Assembly: GCA_964577175.1 (NCBI GenBank)
Contig: CAZNYC010000079.1
Location: 1-18,992, forward strand
DNA length: 18,992 bases
Direction of reading: 5' to 3'
Source of the DNA: BS750m-G62 sp964577175
GTDB taxonomy: Bacteria; Planctomycetota; Phycisphaerae; FEN-1346
Part shown: piece by piece, positions 13,399-18,992 of the stretch
How the letters are laid out: the number at the start of each line of letters is the position of its first letter
Numbering within the stretch: position 1 is the first letter of the stretch
The notes under the pieces: model-generated
The model's input: the letters and a program-made list of their open reading frames with translations, nothing else
The model's database searches: none
Told to the model about the DNA's origin: nothing
Made by a program: the position numbers and the translations under genes

Positions 13399-14295
13399 AT
13401 GGCGGCAGGCCTGGTCCGCATTATCGTCAATCCGATTTCCGGCCACGGACCGGACCCGTACTTCCTCCGTGACCTCGTGCGGCACGTGTCGCTGCGCGGC
13501 TTTCCGGTGGACCTTCGGCGGACCGAGAGCCGCGGCCACGCGGCCCGCCTGGCACGCGAAACCCCCGACGACGCCCGCTGCATCGTCAGCATCGGCGGCG
13601 ACGGGACGCACAGCGAAGTGCTCTCCGGCCTGCCGGGCCGACCGGTACCGGTGGCCGTCGTTCCCTCGGGCACGGAGAACGTCCTGGCCAAGACGTTCGG
13701 CCTGAGCGGGACGCTCCGCGAGACGGTCCGCCTGGTCCAGCAGGGCCGGCCGGTGGCGCTGGACCTCGGCCTGGCCGGCGACCGCCCGTTCGTCATGTTC
13801 TCCGGCGTCGGTTTTGACGCGGAAGTCACACGCGACGTTCACCGAAAACGCAGCGGCCCCATCATGCGGGCCGCCTACTACGGGCCGACCGTCCGGCGGT
13901 GGTGGACGTACGGCTTTCCGCCCATCACCGTGCGCGTGGACGGGCAGATGCTGTGCGACGACGCCGGCATGGTCTTCGTCTGCAACACGCCGCGGTACGC
14001 CGACGGCCTTCGGCTTGGGGTGCTGGCCCTCGGCGACGACGGCCTGCTCGACGTGGTCTGCTTCCGGACGCGGTCGCGCTGGCACATGCTCCGGCACTAC
14101 GTGCGGGCGCAGCGCGGCCGGCATCTGGCGCATCCGCTGGTGGCGTACGGCCAGGGTCGGCGGATCGAGGTGACGTGCGAGTCGCGGCGGCTGCCTGTCC
14201 AGGCGGACGGCGACCTGATCGCCGAGACGCCGCTCGAGTACACCGTCCGCCCGCGGGCGGTCCGCCTGATGGTCCCGCCGGAGGCGACGGGATGA
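13399..14295 (+). CDS. diacylglycerol kinase family lipid kinase
   Basis: A 298-residue member of the DAGK/LCB5 family, which phosphorylates lipids such as diacylglycerol or sphingoid bases with ATP. The nucleotide loop motif is NPISG (11-15), followed by the family signature GGDGT (66-70) with HSEVLSG, and PSGTENVLAK (89-98). The C-terminal QADGD segment closes the catalytic domain. It has no transmembrane helix, so it is a peripheral cytosolic enzyme. The ribosome site GGAGGG is 11 nt from the ATG, slightly far. It is transcribed away from the PDZ gene. kdsA follows 155 nt downstream, with a palindromic element between, so shared transcription is possible but not assured. The exact lipid cannot be told. 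Confidence 0.88.
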   Translation: MAAGLVRIIVNPISGHGPDPYFLRDLVRHVSLRGFPVDLRRTESRGHAARLARETPDDARCIVSIGGDGTHSEVLSGLPGRPVPVAVVPSGTENVLAKTFGLSGTLRETVRLVQQGRPVALDLGLAGDRPFVMFSGVGFDAEVTRDVHRKRSGPIMRAAYYGPTVRRWWTYGFPPITVRVDGQMLCDDAGMVFVCNTPRYADGLRLGVLALGDDGLLDVVCFRTRSRWHMLRHYVRAQRGRHLAHPLVAYGQGRRIEVTCESRRLPVQADGDLIAETPLEYTVRPRAVRLMVPPEATG

Positions 14296-14324
14296 CCGTG
14301 GGCCAAGGCGAATAAGGTCAGGGT

Positions 14325-14425
14325 TGTCATTCTGAGGAGCGGCGAAGCCGCGACGAAGAATCTCGCCTTGATGCCGCTCCCGCGGCAAGATTCTGCGGCC
14401 TCGCAAGCGAGGCCGCAGAATGACA
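14325..14425. repeat. dispersed palindromic element, copy C
   Basis: 101 bp with the same TGTCATTCTGAGG end and a right end GCAGAATGACA. The loop TTGATGCCGCTCCCGCGG equals that of copy D. It lies just upstream of kdsA. Confidence 0.9.
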
Positions 14426-14450
14426 GCGCAGCGCAATCAGGAGAGACCCG

Positions 14451-15275
14451 ATGCCCGAGCGAACCGCCCGCGTCGGCGGGCTGACCCTGAGCGAGGAGCG
14501 CCTCTTCCTCATCGCCGGGCCGTGCGTCATCGAGTCGGCCGACCTCTGCCTGGAGGTCGCTGCCTGCGCCCAAGGCATCGCGGACGGCCTGGGCGTCCCG
14601 TACATCTTCAAGGCCTCCTACGACAAGGCGAACCGGACGAGCGTCGACTCGTTCCGCGGCCCGCTGCTGGAGGAAGGGCTGGCCATCCTCGCGCGCGTGC
14701 GGGAGGAGGTGGGCGTCCCGGTCCTCTCGGACGTCCACACAGTCGCCGAGGCCGAGACCGCCGGCGAGGTCCTCGACTGCCTCCAGGTCCCCGCGTTCCT
14801 GTGCCGGCAGACGGACCTCGTGCAGGCGGCCGCGCGGGCCGGCAAGGCCGTCAACCTGAAGAAGGGCCAGTTCCTCGCCCCGTGGGACATGGCCCCCGTG
14901 GTGGCCAAGGCCGAGGAGGCCGGCGCCGAGCACATCCTCGTCACCGACCGGGGCAGCAGTTTCGGGTACAATCGGCTGGTGGCGGACATGACGGGCATCG
15001 CGGCGATGCAGGAGACGGGCCGGCCGGTCGTCTTCGACGCCACCCACAGCGCCCAGCAGCCGGGCGGACTGGGAACCGCGACGGGAGGCAGCCGCGACGC
15101 CGCCGAGGTCCTGGCCCGGGCGGCCGTCGCCGCCGGGGCGGACGGCCTCTTCCTGGAGGTCCATCCGGACCCGGACCGGGCCAGGTCCGACGCGCCGAAC
15201 TCCATCCGCCTCGACCGGCTGGAGACGGCCCTGAAGACGTGTGTCGATGTCTGGGAGGCGGCGCACAAGCCTTAA
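14451..15275 (+). CDS. kdsA: 3-deoxy-8-phosphooctulonate (KDO-8P) synthase, metal-dependent class
   Basis: Condenses phosphoenolpyruvate with arabinose 5-phosphate to give Kdo-8-phosphate for the lipopolysaccharide core, in the cytosol. The 274 residues include FKASYDKANRTS (53-64), SDVH, CRQTDL, NLKKGQF and DATHSAQQPG. The metal ligands of the metal-dependent class are all visible: C25 in IAGPCVIES, H199, E236 in FLEVHPDP and D247. In the metal-free E. coli type the Cys is Asn. AGGAG lies 7 nt before the ATG. Its presence supports an outer membrane with Kdo. No other Kdo genes are adjacent. Two almost identical palindromic elements flank it directly on either side. Confidence 0.95.
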   Translation: MPERTARVGGLTLSEERLFLIAGPCVIESADLCLEVAACAQGIADGLGVPYIFKASYDKANRTSVDSFRGPLLEEGLAILARVREEVGVPVLSDVHTVAEAETAGEVLDCLQVPAFLCRQTDLVQAAARAGKAVNLKKGQFLAPWDMAPVVAKAEEAGAEHILVTDRGSSFGYNRLVADMTGIAAMQETGRPVVFDATHSAQQPGGLGTATGGSRDAAEVLARAAVAAGADGLFLEVHPDPDRARSDAPNSIRLDRLETALKTCVDVWEAAHKP

Positions 15276-15300
15276 ACTCGCGAGAAACAACGTGCGCCGT

Positions 15301-15401
15301 TGTCATTCTGAGGAGCGGCGGAGCCGAGACGAAGAATCTCGCCTTGATGCCGCTCCCGCGGCGAGATTCTTCGGCCTTGCAAGCGAGGCCTCAGAATGAC
15401 A
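15301..15401. repeat. dispersed palindromic element, copy D
   Basis: 101 bp, TGTCATTCTGAGG at the left end and CCTCAGAATGACA (15389-15401) at the right, with perfect inner arms. Same orientation as copy C, 976 bp away. Confidence 0.9.
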
Positions 15402-15505
15402 TCGTCAGACAGACCGCGCGGCAAGGCGGCACGCCGAAACGCGAGCCCTGCAGTGTCGCGTCGGCCTTCGGTCGACCGCTCAACGGGCAAAGGGAAAGCC
15501 TGTGC

Positions 15506-15529
15506 CACGGCCGGCCTTGCCGGGCCGTG
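15506..15529. repeat. short dispersed hairpin (CACGGCCGG type), copy 2
   Basis: CACGGCCGG (15506-15514), loop CCTTGC, right arm CGGGCCGTG (15521-15529). The seven outer pairs match. Preceded by the same GTGC as the copy at 11648. Confidence 0.6.
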
Positions 15530-15599
15530 CGCATAAAGCCAAGCCATGAGCGCAGCGAATGGCCGCGACCGACGCGCCATATCGTCACCCTCACCCCAA

Positions 15600-15622
15600 C
15601 CCTCTGCCGTCAAGGGAGAGGG
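15600..15622 (-). terminator. possible terminator of the release-factor-like gene
   Basis: CCCTCT (15600-15605) pairs with AGAGGG (15617-15622) over an 11-nt loop, 12 nt beyond the stop codon of the minus-strand gene. No T-run follows, so the call is weak. Confidence 0.35.
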
Positions 15623-15634
15623 AGCCTACAGATT

Positions 15635-16153
15635 TCACGGCATCCGCAGCGGCTTCTGCCCCGCCGCCTCCCGCACGCGGTTCGCGGCCTGCCATAAACG
15701 ATCGTCCAGGGACAGGAACTTGACGAGCGAGGCGGTCGAGGTTCCCACCGCCCCGGCCACCTCGCTGACGCGGCCGTTGCGGTCGGCCAGGCGGTCAAGG
15801 ACCTCCGCCGCCGCCGGCAGATAGTCCTCGGCCTTCGGGCTGAGGCGCGGCCAGCCGGGATCGGCCGCGGCCCGGCGGAGCGCCTCGCCCACATCGGGCG
15901 GCGGCGTCTCGCGGACCTCCGTCGCGATGGCATGCCGCAGCCGCCGGAGCGCCCGCCGACGGTTCGCGTGCTGGCTCCGGCTCTCGCTCGCGACGACCGA
16001 GACGCCCGTCGGACGGTGCGTCAGGCGGACCGCCGAGTCCGTCGTGTCCCGTTTCCGCCCGCCGGGACCCGAGGCGCGGTGCGTGTCGACGTCGCATGCG
16101 GCGAGCAGACGGTCGTCCGATTCGGCGAGATACGTATTTCGCGGCGTTGTCAT
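15635..16153 (-). CDS. release-factor-like protein with GGR replacing GGQ
   Basis: A 172-residue protein homologous to the catalytic domain of class I release factors and their stand-alone relatives. Residues 25-51 (HRASGPGG, then TDSAVRLTHRPTGVSV) and the basic helix RSQHANRRRALRRLR match the domain that reaches the ribosomal peptidyl-transferase centre. The universally conserved GGQ reads GGR: residue 33 is Arg, codon CGG at 16057-16055. In known release factors this Gln is essential for peptidyl-tRNA hydrolysis. The C-terminal part (about 118-172) looks like a helix-turn-helix, ending KPLRMP. No stop-codon recognition domain is present. The ATG at 16153 has GGAG 5-6 nt upstream and a strong promoter. 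It could be a ribosome rescue factor, a non-catalytic relative or a decaying gene; the intact frame argues against decay. Confidence 0.8.
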   Translation of the reverse strand: MTTPRNTYLAESDDRLLAACDVDTHRASGPGGRKRDTTDSAVRLTHRPTGVSVVASESRSQHANRRRALRRLRHAIATEVRETPPPDVGEALRRAAADPGWPRLSPKAEDYLPAAAEVLDRLADRNGRVSEVAGAVGTSTASLVKFLSLDDRLWQAANRVREAAGQKPLRMP

Positions 16154-16170
16154 AGGCGCTCCGGGAGCGT

Positions 16171-16198
16171 ATTATAACGACCCGCGCGGCCGTCTCAA
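16171..16198 (-). promoter_or_regulatory. promoter of the release-factor-like gene
   Basis: Minus strand TTGAGA (16198-16193, 5/6) and a perfect TATAAT (16176-16171), 16-nt spacer. The start would be near 16164, about 11 nt before the ATG, with GGAG (16162-16159) inside the very short leader. This is among the best promoter matches in the window. Confidence 0.65.
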
Positions 16199-16225
16199 CC
16201 GCGGCGCTCGAGCCCGCCGCGGGAG

Positions 16226-16340
16226 CGGCGGGACATCTCCACCCGCCGGGGCACGTGCCGTGCCGGATGCGGATGACCGGCCGCTTCCGCGGCCGGCTCG
16301 AATAGCGGGCCCCCGCGGCGGGTACGGAGACGTGCCGCGC
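16226..16340. repeat. cluster of short GC palindromes
   Basis: CGGCGGG/CCCGCCG at 16226-16248, CCGGCCGC-TTCC-GCGGCCGG at 16277-16296 and a GCGGC/GCCGC pair around GGGTACGGAGACGT at 16315-16336. The first and third match the looser short palindrome family found at 7432, 7480 and 9033. They fill the gap before mutS2. Confidence 0.5.
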
Positions 16341-16370
16341 AGAAACTCAGGTGGCCATGTGAGATATCGC

Positions 16371-16417
16371 GCGGTGCCCGGTCTTGGGCACCGCCCGGCG
16401 GGCAAGACTGCCCGCCG
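16371..16417 (+). promoter_or_regulatory. two hairpins in the mutS2 leader
   Basis: GCGGTGCCC/GGGCACCGC (16371-16394, loop 6) and CGGCGGGCA-AGAC-TGCCCGCCG (16396-16417). The second ends 17 nt before the mutS2 ATG. They could influence translation or be dispersed palindromes; no promoter was recognised for mutS2. Confidence 0.45.
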
Positions 16418-16434
16418 CGCTCAGGCAGGATCCC

Positions 16435-18825
16435 ATGGACGACCACACACTCGAACGGCTCGAATACGGCAAGGTCCTGGACCGCATCGCCGGCCGGTGC
16501 ATGCTGGCGATGGGGGCTCAGGCGGCGCGGGCGCTGCGCCCGACGCCGGACGTCCAGGCCATCCGCACCCGTGCCCAGCGGGTGGCGGAGGCCGCCGCGG
16601 TCCTCCGGGCCGGCCACGACTTCCCCGTCGAGCGGTTCGACGACCCGTCCGCCCTGCTGGACCGGGCGGCCGTCGAGGGCACGGCGCTGCGTCCGGACCA
16701 GCTCCAGACCGTGGCCGCCGTCCTCCGCAACGCCCGCGACCTCCAGAAGGTGCTGAAGCGGCTGGCGGGGGAGGCCCCGAGCCTGGCGAAACTCGGATGG
16801 GACCTCGCCCCGCATCCGGACCTCCTCGCGGACATCGACCGCGCCATCGAACCGGACGGCTCGGTCGCCGACCGCGCCTCGCAGGAACTCGCCCGCATCC
16901 GCCGCGAGATGGACACCCTCACCGACCGCATCCGCCAGCGGCTCCAGGCGATGATCCAGAGCAGCACCCTGGCCCCCTACCTGACCGGCGACTACGTCAC
17001 CCAGCGGAACGGGCGGAACGTCATCCCCGTCCTCGCCACCCAGGCCGGCCAGGTGCCCGGCATCATCCACGACCGCAGCGACACCGGCCACACCGTCTTC
17101 ATCGAGCCGCAGCCGGTCGTCGACATGGGCAACACGCTGCGGGGCCTGGCGTCCGACGAGCAGCGCGAGGTCGAGCGGATCCTCCAGCACCTGACCGACG
17201 GCGTCCGCGGCCACCTGGACGCCCTGCGGCAGACGGTGTGGACGCTCGTCCGGCTCGACGTCCTCCGCGCCGCCGCCCGCCATGCCGTAGACCATCACAT
17301 GACGCGGCCGGCACTCGCCGACGGGGGCGAGACGGTCATCGTCCGCGGCCGGCACCCCGTGCTCGAAGACGCCCTCGCGCCGAAGGGCGAGGACGTCGTC
17401 CCCCTCGATTTCCACATCGGCGACGCCTTCCGCACCCTCGCCATCACGGGCGCGAACGCGGGCGGAAAGACGGTGGCCCTGAAGACCATCGGCCTCCTCA
17501 CGCTGATGGCCCAGACCGGCCTCATGGTCCCCGCCGACGAGGGCACGACGTTCGCCCCCGTCCGCCAGGTGCTCGTGGACATCGGCGACGAGCAGAGCAT
17601 CGAGGCGAACCTCTCCACCTTCTCCGGCCACATGCAGCACACCCGCGAGGTGCTTGCCGAGGCCGGGCCCGCCGCGCTCGTCCTCCTCGACGAAATCGGC
17701 GCCGGCACGGACCCGACCGAGGGCGGGGCCCTCGCCTGTGCCGTCATCAAGGCCCTCCACGACCGCGGGGCCACCACCGTCGTCACCACCCACCTCAGCC
17801 AGGTCAAGGGATTCGTCCACGAGCACGACGGGATGGAGAACGCGGCCGTCCAGTTCGACCCGGAGACGCTCGCCCCCACCTACCGCCTCGTGGTGGGTCA
17901 GCCGGGGGCGAGCCACGCCCTGCGCATCGCCGGGCGGCTCGGCCTGCCGAAGGACGTGCTCGCGGAGGCCCAGCGGCTCGTCGACTCGGACGCCATCGAG
18001 ATGGAAGGCCTGCTCGGGCGCCTCACGTCGTCGCTCCGTAAGGCCGAAGCCGACGCCGCCGCGGCCCGCCGCCAGCGCGAGCGGGCCGAGCAGCAGCGCG
18101 CCGAACTCGAGACGCGCCTGGAGGAGGTCAAACGCGAGCGGAAGGAGGCCCTCCGCCGGGCCGCCGTGGAGGCCCAGGGCCTCGTCGAGAACACCCGCCG
18201 CGAAATGGAACAGGCCCTCCAGGAAGCCCGCCGGGCCGGCGCCGACGCCCAGGCCACCCGCCACCTCCGCCGCCAGGTCGAGGAGAAACGGGCCCACGTC
18301 AAGCAGCAGCGGCGCGAACTGGCGCCGGACCGACGCGCCGCCCTGCCCCTCGACTCCCTCCAACCCGGCCACACCGTCTGGATCGAAACGATGAACCGCC
18401 ACGCCACCGTCACCCACGTGGACGCGAAGCGCGGCAAGGTGACCGTGGACGCGGGCGGCCTGACGATCGAGGCCGACGCCGACGCCGTCCGCCAACCCGA
18501 CCCCGGCGCCGAGGCCCAGCCCGCCCGCGCCCCGGCCGACGAACAGGCTGAGCGCAAGACGATCGTCCAGGGCGTCGGACGGGTCGACCCGGAACTCGAC
18601 CTCCGCGGCCTGCGCGTCGACGAAGGCTTGCGCCGGCTCGACACCCACCTGAACGAGGCGTGTGTGGCGGACCTGGCGACCATCCGCATCATCCACGGCC
18701 ACGGGACGGGCGCCATGCGCGACGCCGTCCGCAAGACCCTCGCCGATCATCCCCTCATCGACTCCTTCCGCTTCGGCGAGCGCGGCGAGGGCGGCCACGG
18801 CGTGACGATCGCCACGCTGAAGTAA
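16435..18825 (+). CDS. mutS2: MutS2 family ATPase / Smr endonuclease
   Basis: A 796-residue MutS2, close to the family's usual length. MutS2 is a DNA- and ribosome-associated ATPase linked to suppression of recombination and, in Bacillus, to rescue of collided ribosomes. The Walker A motif is TGANAGGKT (338-346, K345) and Walker B LVLLDEIGAGTDP (D419, E420). A long coiled coil (about 520-630) leads to a KOW-like segment (about 645-690) and a C-terminal Smr domain (715-796). The Smr domain has DLRG at 722-725 and HGHGTG at 754-759; the latter is commonly HGKGTG. The ATG at 16435 was chosen for AGGA 4 nt upstream and because MDDHTLERLEYGKVLDRIA is the canonical beginning; the longer frame adds residues from the hairpin region. 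It appears intact. Confidence 0.95.
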   Translation: MDDHTLERLEYGKVLDRIAGRCMLAMGAQAARALRPTPDVQAIRTRAQRVAEAAAVLRAGHDFPVERFDDPSALLDRAAVEGTALRPDQLQTVAAVLRNARDLQKVLKRLAGEAPSLAKLGWDLAPHPDLLADIDRAIEPDGSVADRASQELARIRREMDTLTDRIRQRLQAMIQSSTLAPYLTGDYVTQRNGRNVIPVLATQAGQVPGIIHDRSDTGHTVFIEPQPVVDMGNTLRGLASDEQREVERILQHLTDGVRGHLDALRQTVWTLVRLDVLRAAARHAVDHHMTRPALADGGETVIVRGRHPVLEDALAPKGEDVVPLDFHIGDAFRTLAITGANAGGKTVALKTIGLLTLMAQTGLMVPADEGTTFAPVRQVLVDIGDEQSIEANLSTFSGHMQHTREVLAEAGPAALVLLDEIGAGTDPTEGGALACAVIKALHDRGATTVVTTHLSQVKGFVHEHDGMENAAVQFDPETLAPTYRLVVGQPGASHALRIAGRLGLPKDVLAEAQRLVDSDAIEMEGLLGRLTSSLRKAEADAAAARRQRERAEQQRAELETRLEEVKRERKEALRRAAVEAQGLVENTRREMEQALQEARRAGADAQATRHLRRQVEEKRAHVKQQRRELAPDRRAALPLDSLQPGHTVWIETMNRHATVTHVDAKRGKVTVDAGGLTIEADADAVRQPDPGAEAQPARAPADEQAERKTIVQGVGRVDPELDLRGLRVDEGLRRLDTHLNEACVADLATIRIIHGHGTGAMRDAVRKTLADHPLIDSFRFGERGEGGHGVTIATLK

Positions 18826-18992
18826 AAGCAACGTCCTTACGCCCCTGACGGGGCTATGGGGTGCGTAACTCCTTTCCGATACCCCGGCCTTGCGGCCGGG
18901 GCTACCCTCTCGGCGTCGCTCCGCGACGCAACGCCAAACAGCCCGTAGGCTGGGTGCTTGCACCCTCGCGCATGTGGTGTGTGGCCCGGCCG
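18826..18992. other. hairpin-rich tail after mutS2
   Basis: CCCCGGCC-TTGC-GGCCGGGG (18882-18901) and GCGTCGC-TCC-GCGACGC (18913-18929) are perfect hairpins, and GGGTGC-TT-GCACCC lies near 18954-18967. One may terminate mutS2 transcription, but none has a T-run. No gene is visible to the end of the window. Confidence 0.5.

Larger units (their letters stand above)
15276..15634. other. gene-free stretch between kdsA and the release-factor-like gene
   Basis: The 359 nt between convergent genes hold palindromic copy D (15301-15401), a CACGGCC hairpin (15506-15529) and, at 15588-15623, a CCCTCACCCCAACCCTCT...AGAGGG palindrome similar to a sequence I recall as widespread in bacterial intergenic regions. 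I see no gene here. Confidence 0.7.

Noticed and set aside
16195..18963. A very long open frame on the minus strand over mutS2
   Set aside because: It mirrors mutS2 codons in a high-GC region, which suppresses stops on the other strand. It matches no family, and the plus strand carries every MutS2 motif.
1..18992. tRNA, rRNA, phage or defence-system genes
   Set aside because: I looked for tRNA-like arms, integrases, toxin-antitoxin pairs and restriction or CRISPR proteins and found none that could be supported; the GxxExxY protein alone is not evidence of a defence island.

Overview
This window is about 19 kb of GC-rich bacterial chromosome (roughly 70% G+C by eye). The gene content suggests a Planctomycetota-like lineage, perhaps Phycisphaerae. 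The clues are a partner-switch module of STAS and HATPase proteins, an aerotolerance-type VWA membrane protein, a protease-less PDZ protein, several secreted proteins without known function, and a release-factor-like protein. A metal-type kdsA implies a Gram-negative envelope with Kdo. The taxonomic call is inference; there is no rRNA or other phylogenetic marker here. The 100-N run at 1123-1222 shows this is a draft scaffold.

Layout: (1) 1-1222, an AICAR transformylase that runs into the assembly gap. (2) 1223-2576, two minus-strand genes: a lower-GC GxxExxY protein and a HAD-family hydrolase. (3) 2982-3767, an SDR oxidoreductase. (4) 3952-6191, two tandem secreted paralogues on the minus strand. 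(5) 6400-7410, a divergent radical SAM protein that appears to be leaderless. (6) 7432-7684, hairpins and a MITE-like element with target duplication. (7) 8942-7734, a STAS / anti-sigma kinase / STAS operon behind a good sigma70-type promoter. (8) 13256-9096, three envelope genes on the minus strand: a PDZ protein, a small secreted protein and a BatA-like VWA protein. (9) 13399-15275, a diacylglycerol-kinase-family lipid kinase and kdsA on the plus strand. (10) 16153-15635, a release-factor-like protein with GGR in place of GGQ. (11) 16435-18825, mutS2.

Four copies of a 100-136 bp inverted-repeat element (2678, 10886, 14325, 15301) and a looser family of short hairpins fill most of the larger gaps. 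Two of the long copies bracket kdsA in direct orientation. The genes do not form one pathway; they read as chromosomal housekeeping and envelope genes. No phage, CRISPR, defence island or large biosynthetic cluster was seen. The items most worth following are the GGR release-factor homologue, the radical SAM protein, the two mobile or palindromic repeat families and the tandem secreted paralogues.
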